From Neoechinorhynchus agilis (taxonomy: Eukaryota; Acanthocephala), in assembly GCA_051530055.1 (NCBI GenBank), contig CM121342.1, forward strand, positions 5,890,001 to 5,954,000: DNA of 64,000 bases, read 5' to 3'. How positions within the stretch are numbered: the first letter of the stretch is position 1; each line of letters begins with the position of its first letter. The notes below the pieces were generated by a model. The model saw nothing but the letters and a program-made list of their open reading frames with translations, searched no databases and was not told the DNA's origin. Shown piece after piece: positions 34,501 to 45,469 of the stretch. A program made the position numbers and the translations under genes.

Positions 34501-35487
34501 TTTCAATGGGAACACTTTGGATTTTGTTACCGGAAAGATTAATGGCTTCAAGACGAGTCCACCCACGACCTATTCTGAAAGTAGTGATTCGATTACCACT
34601 TAGATCGATGATTTTGATTTCTTTAAAAAAGAGGACAAATTCTGGGATTTCGGGAAGACCGTTGCCGTTCAGATCTATTCGACGACAATTAAGAAATCTT
34701 AATGAAGTTGGGAACGAAATGTTTGAAGGAAGACAATCGTTCAAACGTAGATCAGAGATGTGTTTGAAATGCGTTAGGGCGTCTACACTCGAGAATTTCT
34801 CGAATTTCCACTTTCGAGAGATCCTCAACTTAGCTGGTTTTTATGAAGACTGTTTTTTCCGATGAACAAGCATCTCAGAGAAATCAATTCTGGTTCAGGT
34901 AACGTTTCGATTTGATTTCCTTCGAGGTTCAAGGACACCAATGACATGAGTTTCATGAGTGCCTTTGGAATGAGCCTTATGTGATTGTGGGCGAGATTAA
35001 GAATAGTAAGTTTAGACGAAAGTGAGCAGATCTCGAGTGGAATGTAGAATAGGTCGTTGTGAGAGATATCGAGTATTTTGAGATTTGACAAAGCGTTCGG
35101 GTTTATCAGATGGAGAAGGTCTTCACTTTTGAGTTGGTTGTGCCGGACCAATAGTTGAGTTAGCGAGCATGGAAGAGGAGATCCAGAAGGATGTCGTAAA
35201 GCGTTGTGGCTCAGATCAAGCTTTTGAAGGTGAACTAAAGCACTTAAGCATCGAGGGATGTGTGTTAATCGGTTATGGTGAAGACTGAGTTCCCGCAGTA
35301 AGTGGAATCGGTTGAGTTTATATAGATTTGTGGTTCGATTGGATAAATCGAGACTGTACACAAAATCGGTAATGTTTTGAAGCGAGGAATCTGTCTGGTT
35401 CATCGTGTTTAGACAATGTCTCGCATAAGACTGGGTTTGAATGTCTGAGAGATCTGAAGAATTGGGAGAAATGTACTTGAGCATCAA
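31592..35487 (-). CDS. Flightless-I homologue (LRR plus gelsolin repeats), 1251 aa
   Basis: Flightless-I is an actin-binding and transcription-coregulator protein. Three exons, 35487-34830, 34782-32322 and 32228-31592, join perfectly in frame with introns of 47 and 93 bases. The product is 1251 aa against 1269 in human. Residues about 45-430 are leucine-rich repeats (LHHNRLTHIPRCLSAL, LNLSGN-like units). Residues about 480 to the end are gelsolin-like repeats: FSIWRIVNFEPVLVNDFGNY, CYIVLTQDQQSVHYWIGND, ACVAIHA, SEEFWAIFNEQHV, VYVWIGKQSSR, FKRKFVLMNN and the C-terminal VRLFRCSNGRGFYQVSEFYP, FCQDCLLDDDVYLLDNGS. The match runs from end to end but is diverged. An earlier ATG (35487) and MNQTDSSLQNITDF further in are both possible starts. 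Only two introns remain. Confidence 0.95.
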
Positions 35488-35789
35488 GTGCCCCTTCCGA
35501 CCTTTGCGTTTCTAAAACATCGGGGAAGGGAGAGAAAACAAAGAAGAAATAGGCATCCAATTTTAATGAAAGAGAGATAAATAGACGGACAATTCGCATT
35601 CTCAGACGGACATTCCCAAGAAATAGAAATTCTAGGTTCCGAATTTATCACAAAAAAATAAAAGAAGATAAAAATTCAGTTTCAGCCGATAATATGATCA
35701 ATAAATTCATCTATTTGAGAAGACAAACGAAGGTGTCAGTATGTGTTGGAAAACTAAGAAAAATAATGACGAAATCGACGAGAATCGAA

Positions 35790-37900
35790 TTGTCTCTAGT
35801 TCAAAAAAAACAAAAGTAATTTACCAATTAAAGACTTCAAAATACAACACTTAAAATATTGACAGAATGGTTTTTTATCGAGTTTTTCTTTAAAAAATAC
35901 GGAAAACAAAATGAAAAAATGCCGATAAATTGCAAATAAACGTTCACAATGATTTTGCGGGAAAAAATCGCGAATCCTAAGAACGTTCATCGTCAATTTT
36001 TTTTATTAAAAGACGCAAACTAATGATGAAATCGACGAGAATCGAAATTTCTTTAGTTCAAAAAAAACCAAAGTAATTTACCAATTAAAGACTTCAAAAT
36101 ACAACACTTTTAAAATATTGACAGAATGGTTTTTTATCGAGTTTTTCTTTAAAAAATACGGAAAACAAAATGAAAAAAAGTCGATAAATTCCAAATAAAC
36201 GTTCACAATGATTTTGTGGGAAAAATCGCGAATCCTAAGAACGTTCATCGTCAATTTTTTTATTAAAAGACGAAAACTAATGATGAAAATATTGACAGAA
36301 TGGTTTTTTATCGAGTTTTTCTTTAAAAAATACGGAAAACAAATATGAAAAAAAGTCGATAAATTGCAAATAAACGTTCACAATGATTTTGTGGGGAAAA
36401 TTGCGATTCCTAAGAACGTCCATCATCGATTTTTTTATTAAAAGACGCAAATTAATCATGAAATCGACGAGAATCGAAATTTCTTTAGTTCAAAAAAAAC
36501 AAAAGTAATTTACCAATTAAAGACTTCAAAATACAACACTTTTAAAATATTGACAGAATGGTTTTTTATCGAGTTTTTCTTTAAAAAATACGGAAAACAA
36601 AATGAAAAAATGCCGATAAATTGCAAATAAACGTTCACAATGATTTTGTGGGAAAAATTGCGATTCCTAAGAACGTCCACCATCGATTTTTTTTATTAAA
36701 AGGCGCAAACTAATGATGAAAATATTGACAGAATGGTTTTTTATCGAGTTTTTCTTTAAAAAATACGGAAAACAAAATGAAAAAATGCCGATAAATTGCA
36801 AATAAACGTTCACAATGATTTTGTGGGGAAAATCGCGAATGTGCGGAACGTTCATCGTCGATTTTTTTATTAAAAGACGCAAATTAATCATGAAATCGAC
36901 GAGAATCGAAATTTCTTTAGTTCAAAAAACAAAAGTTATTTACCATTTAAAGACTTCAAAATAAAACACTTTTAAAATATTGACAGAATGGTTTTTTATC
37001 GAGTTTTTCTTTAAAAAAATACGGAAAACAAAATGAAAAAAAGTCGATAAATTCAAAATAAACGTTCAAAATGATTTTGTGGGAAAAAATCGCGAATCCT
37101 AAGAACGTTCATCGTCGATTTTTTTATTAAAAGACGCAAATTAATCATGAAATCGACGAGAATCGAAATTTCTTTAGTTCAAAAAAAACAAAAGTTATTT
37201 ACCATTTAAAGACTTCAAAATACAACACTTTTAAAATATTGACAGAATGGTTTTTTATCGAGTTTTTCTTTAAAAAAATACGGAAAACAAAATGAAAAAA
37301 AGTCGATAAATTCAAAATAAACGTTCAAAATGATTTTGTGGGAAAAAATCGCGAATCCTAAGAACGTTCATCGTCGATTTTTTTATTAAAAGACGCAAAT
37401 TAATCATGAAAATATTGACAGAATGGTTTTTTATCGAGTTTTTCTTTAAAAAATACGGAAAACAAAATGAAAAAAGTCGATAAATCAAAATAAACGTTCA
37501 AAATGATTTCGTGGGGAAAATTGCGATTCCTAAGAACGTCCATCATCGATTTTTTTATTAAAAGACGCAAATTAATCATGAAATCGACGAGAATCGAAAT
37601 TTCTTTAGTTCAAAAAAAACAAAAGTAATTTACCAATTAAAGACTTCAAAATACAACACTTTTAAAATATTGACAGAATGGTTATTTTATCGAGTTTTTC
37701 TTTAAAAAATACGGAAAACAAAATGAAAAAATGCCGATAAATTCAAAATAAACGTTCACAATGATTTCGTGGGGAAAATTGCGATTCCTAAGAACGTTCA
37801 TCGTCGATTTTTTTTATTAAAAGGCGCAAACTAATCATGAAATCGACGAGAATCGAAATGTCTTTATTTCAAAAAAACAAAAGTTATTTACCGACAAACA
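35790..37900. repeat. Satellite of alternating roughly 258-bp and 173-bp units
   Basis: The phrase atattgacagaatggttttt occurs at about 35856, 36116, 36290, 36547, 36720, 36977, 37238, 37411 and 37669, giving spacings close to 260, 174, 258, 173, 257, 260, 173 and 258. Short units lack the block from cgacgagaatcgaaatttc to aatacaacacttttaa. Each long unit carries tgatgaaatcgacgagaatc. The array lies about 300 bases upstream of the flightless-I start codon. Confidence 0.95.
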
Positions 37901-37924
37901 ACTTCAAAATTGATTGTTTTCGCT

Positions 37925-38050
37925 AACGAAATTAAGGTACAAGATTGTGTGCCTCTCCGAAAACAATCGGATCACTAAAAATAAAAAATCATCTTAATTT
38001 CTTCGCAATATAAAACAACCACAAAATATGAACAATTAAATCTTCAAACA
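37925..38050 (+). repeat. Dispersed short element, third copy
   Basis: tacaagattgtgtgcctctc, gaaaacaatcgg, atataaaacaaccacaaaat and gaacaattaaatcttcaaac correspond to the elements at 17165-17515. It directly abuts the satellite. Confidence 0.65.
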
Positions 38051-38059
38051 ATAATCGTA

Positions 38060-38930
38060 AAAAAAACAAATTATACCGATTATTTTTCACGAAAAAAAAG
38101 AGAATGCAACAATTGCAAAAGCATCGTTCTCTAAGATTGGTACTAGTCTTTTTTTTCGGAGAATCGATATTTTCGAGAGTTCTAAGAACGCCTATAAACA
38201 ACAGCAAAAACACTTCAGCATCGGAAACCACGGATCGGTGCTCAATTGGACCAAAGGAAAACAGAGGTCATTTTTATAAGAATGAAATTCTGACCTGGAA
38301 GAAATTCGCGTGACCTCGTCGAAGTTGTGACGTATTCAATGTTAGAGAAGTTTCAAAGCGATTTTCTCTTGACCGTTAAAGAAAAGTTCATCTATTTTTG
38401 TGGGTTTTTTACTTGGTGTTCAGTTTTTTGGATGCAATGGAGGATTTTTTTGTCTTTAAAATCGAATTCTTTATTAAAGAAGAGGAACAAAGTTGGAGAT
38501 GAAGCGTTTTTTTTGATTGAGCCAAGAAGCGTTTTCCTCTTACTCATTCCTCGGTTAGTCTTGGAAATTTGTCATCTTGATGAGTTTAAGATCGAAATAA
38601 ATTTTAAAGATTTAATCTCCAAAAAAAAAGAGCATATCTTTCTTCATTTGTCAAAGACTCGAATTTTGTCTTCATTTTAGATTTTGACCAATTGTTCAAT
38701 ATTGGTGCTGCTCTCGGCAACCATCAACATCACGATTTATTCATCATTTAAACATATAAAGATATTTTTAGACAGCAATCGAGACAACCAGCGCGGAGCA
38801 GAAAGTCTTCAGCTCTCCGGCCCAGGGAAACGGTAGAGACTCCGAGTGTTTGAGTCTTGATGGGAGTAACCATCACGATTTTTTAACATCCTTCAACAAA
38901 TCGGAGGCTCAAATTCTTTGAGCTAAAAAG
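38060..38930. other. Non-coding interval
   Basis: AT-rich, with two short + frames (38104-38313 and 38327-38680) that are Phe/Lys-rich, lack family resemblance and probably reflect composition. Confidence 0.4.
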
Positions 38931-38934
38931 AATT

Positions 38935-39135
38935 TATTAAATTCGATTAATTTCGGCCAATCACAATCTTGTACGCGCTTATAAAGGTTTCTTGTATCTC
39001 TGAAATCAATCAACCACTTTAATGTAGAATAATAATGCAAAAACGGAGAATTCAATTTTTAGTAGAAAACTTACGACCAACTTTGTGATAAACGTGTACA
39101 AGATTGTGCCGCCGAAACCAATTGGAATCAATACA
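38935..39135. repeat. Small inverted-repeat element (MITE-like)
   Basis: cggccaatcacaatcttgta at the left is mirrored by gtgtacaagattgtgccgcc gaaaccaattgg at the right, imperfectly, about 150 bases apart. tacaagattgtg also begins the dispersed element at 17169 and 37939, so the two may be related. From 39140 to 40015 nothing supportable was seen. Confidence 0.4.
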
Positions 39136-40019
39136 ACACTCGTAATCGCTCTTTTTTCCCATTGGCCAATCTTCTCGCTCTCGGATATCATAAAAACTGA
39201 AATGAAAATGAGGTAATCGCCAACCACCATCTTTCCTTCATTCGACTGGACACAGCCGCTCTCTAATGGTTTTGTTGTTGCTTATATTAACGGAAAGCGA
39301 AGTACTAAGAATGAATCATCTTTTAAATTGATTAATTTTTCTACTATATAAAAATATTATATCATCCGTGGTTCCACTTTAGCTTAAAAGCGCCAACTTT
39401 CTACATCTTTTCTATGGGTTTCTAGAAGCGAAAAGCAATTATAGATCAGCGCTGCCGGACGATAATGCCATTTTCGCCATTGGGACAAAATCTCTACTGA
39501 AGATTTTTATAAGTGGTTTAGATCAAGATTGTTGTCGTTTATATAATGAGGCTTAGCCCTTATCTTTCGAATAATCAATAAAAGTTTCCTAGGTTTTTTT
39601 AAGACAAACGAGTTGATGTCCACCGACGCTTCGACCACAAAAAATTGCGATTTTATGTAAAAGAAATCGTTTTTCTCGATTTAATTGAATATTGACCAAT
39701 GGCGCTGCGTGCTCGGATCGTTGTTACTTTAGAATGTTTTATGAAATATTTTAGTGATTGCGCACGAATTAAGCTGACATTGAGGCGATTCCTTTTTTTA
39801 TTACGGCCCAAATCAATCCAGCAAATGAACGAATGTCTTTTCAAAAAGTGTAAATTTCAAAAACAAAATATTTTATCCGGATATTTCGAAAGAGAGAGAG
39901 GAAAACCGAAACTCCATTCGGGTCAGTTAAAAAGATTTTAGTTGTATGGCCGAGAAGCATTATGATCACTACCACACTTTCCCAACTCTCCTGAAAGATT
40001 TTATGTTGATGTTTACTTC

Positions 40020-40375
40020 TGTTTTACTCCAGATTTATTATCGAACGGAAAATGGGTGTTTTATTTCTTGCTTCAAATTTTCGACGCCTTGCGTCTTCGT
40101 CAGGAAGCTTTTCTTCGGTTGTCTGAAAAGGAATCAGAGGAGGGCAACAACGGACCGACTTTTCGAGCCTCTGCAAACTTCTTCGCGACTCTGGAGAGGA
40201 TAAAGATTTTGGAGCAACGGATCATTTTTCTACGGACAGCGTTGCCCTCCTCTGATTCCTTTTCAGACAACCAAAGAAAAGCTTCCCGACGAAGACGCAA
40301 GGCGTCGAAAATTTGAAGCAATAAACAAATAAAACACCCATTTTCCGTTCGATAATAAATCTGGAATAAAACATC
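40020..40375. mobile_element. Foldback element, about 355 bp
   Basis: The left arm (ctccagatttattatcgaac, cttcaaattttcgacgcctt, gcgtcttcgtcaggaagctt, ctgaaaaggaatcagaggag) is repeated in reverse complement in the right arm from about 40243 to 40373. Arms are about 130 bp and the centre about 95 bp. The ends are aataaaac-like. No coding capacity. Confidence 0.93.
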
Positions 40376-40644
40376 AGGGTGTTGGGAAAAGAGGCTTTCC
40401 ATAATATTACTTCTGTTTTACGTTTTTTATAACAGTTTCCTCTTTTGTACTTTAAACTTTCATGTTTTGAATTTAAACCACCCGTAATTATTGTCACAGT
40501 TTGCTCTTCGATCTGTGAAAGTTAAAACTCGTCGTTGAAAACAACATAGAACGAGGATATATTATTTTGAAAGATGATAACAAAACTATGAAAAATCTAT
40601 TGTATGTCCTCGTTTTTGCTTTCCAATACCGACATTTTGATAAC

Positions 40645-41148
40645 TCATTCGAGCTGTCCACACCCCGAGATTTGAACTTCCCGTGTTATTTCTCCAGTCT
40701 CCGTCCCAGACAGTTCGATATCTTTTACAACATGGAATCCTTGAATGACCTGCCCAAACACAACGTGTTTTCCATCAAGATGTGGACATTCGGTCACAGT
40801 GATAAAGAATTGGGAACTATTGGTATTTGGACCACAGTTGGCCATTGATAGCAGAAATGGATGGTCGTGTTTTAAAACAAAGTTTTCGTCGTCAAACTCT
40901 GATCCGTAGATCGAATATCCTCCAGTGCCGTCTGATTTTTCAAAATCGCCTCCTTGAGCCATAAAACCGGGGATGATCCGATGAAAATAACTCTGACGGT
41001 AACCGAATCGTTGATCGCCAGTACACAGCTGCCGGAAATTCTCGGCCGTTCTTGGAGTGAGATGGTTGAACAGTTCCATAATTATCCGTCCGCGTTTCTC
41101 TTTGTCGATTTCAATATCGAAGAATACGACCGGATTCTTGTCTGACAT
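40645..41148 (-). CDS. Cyclophilin-type peptidyl-prolyl isomerase, 167 aa
   Basis: This is a single-domain cyclophilin catalysing proline cis-trans isomerisation. It is intronless. MSDKNP at 41148 is the better start; an upstream Met at 41190 would add 14 residues across an aatttag that looks like a splice acceptor. Catalytic residues are present: [15 protein letters not shown] with Arg57, Phe62, Met63 and Gln65, SSQFFIT with Phe115, and His128 in DGKHVVFG. The position equal to human Trp121 is His123 (ECPHLDGKH), as in Cyp40-, NKTR- and PPIG-like cyclophilins, so reduced cyclosporin binding is expected. There is no TPR or RS tail, so the specific orthologue is not assigned. No targeting signal is seen. 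Confidence 0.95.
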   Translation of the reverse strand: MSDKNPVVFFDIEIDKEKRGRIIMELFNHLTPRTAENFRQLCTGDQRFGYRQSYFHRIIPGFMAQGGDFEKSDGTGGYSIYGSEFDDENFVLKHDHPFLLSMANCGPNTNSSQFFITVTECPHLDGKHVVFGQVIQGFHVVKDIELSGTETGEITREVQISGCGQLE

Positions 41149-41510
41149 TTTGGGCCGGCTAAATTGAAAGATGCCGTGAATAAAAAGCAAAAAAACCTTT
41201 TATTTGTCTAATGCTATTGGATTCGATGGTCAAATTTTTTCTACGGGCGCAAAAATCGGTTATTGAAATTTTTCACGCCCATTATTAAGTTAACGGGAGA
41301 AAAATCAGTTCTCTAACATATTGGCTTTCTCGGATTTCTAGAATTTATTCGATTTACCGGATTTCCTGCATTGTTTTTGAATTAATTGAGAGACGAAGCA
41401 CACAAAAAGTGACGAGCAAAGTGCAAGTACAAAGCAGTTGAGGCATTACGAATTTAATGACTCAGTTTTTCTTTGTGTGAGTCGTTTATAACCAAGCTGT
41501 CACTGATTAC

Positions 41511-42281
41511 TTACCATTGCTCCATATCTGTTTGGTTATCGCAATTATTGCTTTGATCATCTTTGACTTTGTGTTTGTTCCTACTCTTCTTTTTCTCTTT
41601 TCGTTCAATGATGGTTTCTTCAACTACGTCTGGAGTTCGTTCAATGGAATCAGATGCTGCGAAGAACTGTGCCGCTGAAGTCGGTTGAAGAGTTGGTTGT
41701 TGATATGGAGCGTTAAAAGAAGACATATCCGGTCCTAGTTGATTAAACTGAGGATATTCTTGATGAAACATGGGTTGTTGTTGTTGATGATGGTTATACA
41801 TTTGTTGGAAGTTGCTGTGATAATAGGATTGTTGTTGAGATTGTCGAGCACTGAGTTCTTTAACAAATTCGTTAAGGAACTTTTCTTCTTCTCCTGGTAA
41901 AATTTGTTTGACGACGACTGGTGCTTGTGGCGGTCTCAAAGCTTCAGCTTTTGATCGTACTTGAAAATCAATAAGATCGTTCCTGAACGCACTGACGGAT
42001 AAAGTATTACTTTCTTGCATTAGCTGATGGTAAAAGTCATCGATCGCGGAGTTATTGTGATTTCTGATCTCTCTGTACGTGGGATCGGTATCCAGTGGAT
42101 TTTCGTCTAATTGACGATCGATTGTTCTGGTAAGCCTCGGTTTTCCGCCGTTAATATCATCGGTTAGAGAACCCATTGACCTAGACAAAGACGGGTTAGC
42201 TTGGAATTTTCGTGGATGAAAAGAAGAGAATTGGAAAGGTGTTGGCGCCACTCCAAGGCTATTCCTTCTCCATCCGGACAT
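41511..42281 (-). CDS. Gln-rich protein of unknown function, 256 aa or longer
   Basis: The start MSGWRRNSLGVAPTPFQF is followed by a Ser/Asp-rich stretch, NNSAIDDFYHQLMQES, the helix EEEKFLNEFVKELSARQSQQ, a Gln/His/Tyr-rich segment (residues about 155-215) and a charged end with ERKEKKKSRNKHKVK. It is largely disordered, with no catalytic domain, signal peptide or membrane segment. The stop overlaps a perfect donor: the last codons read caatgg taa within g|gtaagt. The protein may therefore continue into a downstream exon not identified before 41190. I do not recognise the family. Confidence 0.65.
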   Translation of the reverse strand: MSGWRRNSLGVAPTPFQFSSFHPRKFQANPSLSRSMGSLTDDINGGKPRLTRTIDRQLDENPLDTDPTYREIRNHNNSAIDDFYHQLMQESNTLSVSAFRNDLIDFQVRSKAEALRPPQAPVVVKQILPGEEEKFLNEFVKELSARQSQQQSYYHSNFQQMYNHHQQQQPMFHQEYPQFNQLGPDMSSFNAPYQQPTLQPTSAAQFFAASDSIERTPDVVEETIIERKEKKKSRNKHKVKDDQSNNCDNQTDMEQW

Positions 42282-42289
42282 TTTTTTAA

Positions 42290-43185
42290 CAAAAAGAGCG
42301 GTTGAACGTTAGAACAAGTACTCGTAGAGGTCGGTAGATGGTGTGTGTAGTGTGGAACGAGCGTAAAAAGTACTCTGAGAAAGGCGTTTTTCTAACGAAG
42401 TTGAGTAGGACATGACCGCACACACACTATCGAAACGCTTTCTTCTATCTACCACCTCGAAGGAGAGAAAGTGACTAGAAAAAAAAGTGAAAGTGTTCAA
42501 AAACACACCATTGAACCGTTCAAAAACGACAAATGTTCCGCTCGTAGGTAAGCGGAACGAGTACGACCCACAGGGTGAGAAAGGAGAATGTATTGGTGGC
42601 ATTGGGAACTTATGTTTTCGGCACATTAATAACAACAGCTTTCAGGGGGCTTCCAAAACCTTGACGCCATCAAAATCATTTCGCTTAGAGAATAACATCG
42701 TGTTTTTTTGGTCCAATCAAAGCACAAGTGGCGTCTATATGTGTGCAGTAACAAGAAAAAAAATTGATGAGGACACTAATGAGCAAGTCTTTTGTTTTTG
42801 CAGTGAGTATCAAAGCATGAAATCAATGTTTTATTCTCAATTGAGGTCATATCGTAAGGCTCAGACTATATGAAAATCTACAAATTTGACTACTCTAGTA
42901 ACCGTGCAGATTTACGATTAAAAGAATTTCTCTCTTAAAAAGCTTTGGTTTTCGATTTTTCTTTCTAAAGAACAAATTCTAAAACATTTGGAGAGAGAGA
43001 GAATATTTTGAGTTAACACTTCAACAGAATTCGACAAAATCTACTTTCTGAATTCTCTTGACCTTTATAACATCCTTCAAGTCAGACGACATAAACCAAT
43101 CTTAATTAAAGATTTCAAGATTGAAACAACGAGCGAATATTTCGATAGTAATCGCAAGTTTGCAAAAATCCACTATCTGTTCAAC
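42290..43185. other. Promoter side of the Gln-rich gene and intergenic DNA
   Basis: A 128-codon + frame (42487-42873) and a 108-codon - frame (42309-42635) overlap each other and have no recognisable domain. I treat both as chance. Confidence 0.4.
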
Positions 43186-43189
43186 AACG

Positions 43190-43400
43190 ATTTCAATTAT
43201 AATTGCAATATAAGAATCAAAATTACATTTTCCTTCCTTTCGGCGTGGAAACACAAGGGGCGCTGGGATCTTCGGCACGAAGCTTTTGTGCCGAACTCGG
43301 ACGACGACAGCGAAGCGAGAGGATTTTCCTGATCCAAAGAATAAGCCTCGCAATCCAACGAGGAAATGCGGTCAGCGTCCGGGGGACGATTTAATTAATT
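43190..43400 (+). mobile_element. 5'-truncated retroelement tail, copy 4
   Basis: A short, well-kept end piece: YIFLPFGVETQGALGSSARS, then FCAELGRR and LIQRISLAIQRGNAVSVRG, ending at the shared C-terminus of the family. It is the shortest of the four copies. Confidence 0.75.
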
Positions 43401-44265
43401 TCCAAATCTGATCCTTGATTTGAAGAATTGTAAAAACTAATACTGAAGTTAAATCTAAGCTTTTGCATATGAGAATCTCTTCGCTTTAGATATTTTTACA
43501 GTGAACTATAAAAAAAACTAACATCGTCACTACATTTTTTGCTTCTTTAATACGCGATCAAGAGTGTCGATTCTATAGTTTTTCTCGTGCACTTCAAAGA
43601 AATCGCTTCTATCTAAATTCAGTGAGTATTCTTTTTGTACTAATCAACATGATTTTAGACCGTAAACACGAATTGCAGCTGAAAATGCTTTTATTTTCCA
43701 TTTACAAGCAAATGCTAAACTAATTTTTGAATTTCCAATCACACGACTATCTTTTCGCCATATAAATTAAACATTTTGGAAATCATAAAAAATCGCCGAT
43801 TGTTCGGTTTCATAAAAAAATACTAAACATAAAAATTTTGATTTATTAATGATAATTTTACAAAAGAGGATTGTTTCCGAATTAACCATCTGATTTAATT
43901 GAGATATGCCTGTACTTGAGAAAAACTTATGACTGAATGGGCCATATTTGTAAAAAGATTAAAGCTTACGAGTACATCAATAGAAGATATCGGTATAGAT
44001 GAAAATATACGATTTGAGACTTAATCTCAAATTTTTAATTTCTGGAGCAATAAAATATATTGCGAATGAGCTCAATGAGCGGCATTGGTCTTTTAAGCTT
44101 TAAAGAAGAAATTCCCATCACTCAAATGGGTAATTGATACAATTGAAAGACGATAAAATCAATTTTGATCATGATATTGTTACAAGTGTGATTGGACTCC
44201 ATTTTGCAGAAATCTAAAAAGAAAGTATTTACATTTAATTTAAAAAAAGGCGATATTGGACATGC
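43400..44265. other. Non-coding AT-rich interval
   Basis: No gene, repeat or RNA was recognised. It lies downstream of the ZIC gene. Confidence 0.4.
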
Positions 44266-45466
44266 TTAGAATCTTTGAAGCTTTTTTTCGTCGCACGGTT
44301 GAAAGTAAGCATCCATTTGTTGTTGTTGTTGTTCCATATGATGATCATACTGCCGTTTTCTCATTTGTTCTCGTTCAAAATCCTCATGTTTCTTTACATG
44401 CTTTCTAAGACTACTCGGATGAGTATATCGCTTTCCGCATTCTAATCTAGGACAAATAAATTGCTGACCGGATGTATCATGAACATGTTGGTGTTTTTTG
44501 CGGTCACTGCTATTAGCAAAGCAACGTCCACAATGTTTGCATTTAAAGGGTTTTTCTCCTATAATATCGAGAAATAAAAAACTTAGAAATTAATACCAAA
44601 AAAACCTAACCTGTATGAACTCTCTGATGAATTTTTAGATTTTCCGATCGCGCAAACGTTTTCCCGCAGTTTTCGAAATGACATCGAAATGGTTTGTGTC
44701 CAGTATGTACTCGTGAATGATTGACGACTTTGTATCGCTGTTCGCACTGTTTATCACAACTCAGCCAATGGCAAATATACGGCTTTTCTTTTGAAATATG
44801 TTCCGCGTCTAAATGTTCCTCTAACAACTTTGGACAAGAAAATACTCGTTGGCATTGAACCAGAGTTCGAGGTTCTACCCAACGGCACCGCATTGAAGTC
44901 GAGTATTGTTCCGATGGAGCAACGTTTTGTTGCACAAGTACGTTCGTCTGATTAAATTGCTGTTGAATTATTTGAGTTGGATGAGCGGCAGCATTTATTA
45001 CAGTTTGTTGCATTTGTGGATAGTAGTAAGCCTGTTGTTGATCGTCGTATTGGTTCGTAGACTGCTGATTTTGACCATAATCCCATTGTTGGTCGGTGCA
45101 ATAAGGCACCATCGGCGCCTGCTGCTGATAATCATATTGGTGATTGGTCGTTGAAGATTTTTGTTCAAGATAGTAATTAGTGGATGAAGGTGTTGGCATC
45201 ACTTTAGTAATCATAGTTTGATTCCCACAAATTGTTTGACCGTACATGTCATGATTTAGTGTTTGAAGATTTTGTGAAGGCGTTATATATGGCGATATTC
45301 CATCACTGGTGTAAGTGTGGTTCATGGGATTAAAAGCAGCGTGGCGAGGTGTCATTTGATAAAAATAAGCATTTGTTTGGTTCGTTTTATATGCACGATT
45401 GGCAAGTTTATGACGTTGAATGTGAAATCTTTGTGGAGTTAAAGTTTGTCTTTGAAAATTGTTCAT
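44266..45466 (-). CDS. ZIC/odd-paired-type zinc-finger transcription factor
   Basis: ZIC proteins are DNA-binding regulators of neural and mesodermal patterning. Two exons, 45466-44611 and 44558-44266, are joined across a 52-base intron (gttagg...tatag) that splits the HTG/EKPF linker in phase. There are five C2H2 fingers: [16 protein letters not shown]...HLDAEH (atypical first finger), YICHWLSC...[25 protein letters not shown]...[21 protein letters not shown], and [30 protein letters not shown] and THPSSLRKH are diagnostic of ZIC. The N-terminal half is Gln/Tyr/Asn-rich without the vertebrate ZOC motif that I can see. The second finger has a shorter insert between its cysteines and histidines than vertebrate ZIC. 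The C-terminus is Gln-rich. Confidence 0.93.
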
Positions 45467-45469
45467 TTT

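Noticed and set aside
42487-42873. 128-codon + ORF next to the Gln-rich gene
   Set aside because: It overlaps a similar-length ORF on the other strand, has no recognisable domain and lies where the minus-strand gene's promoter should be.
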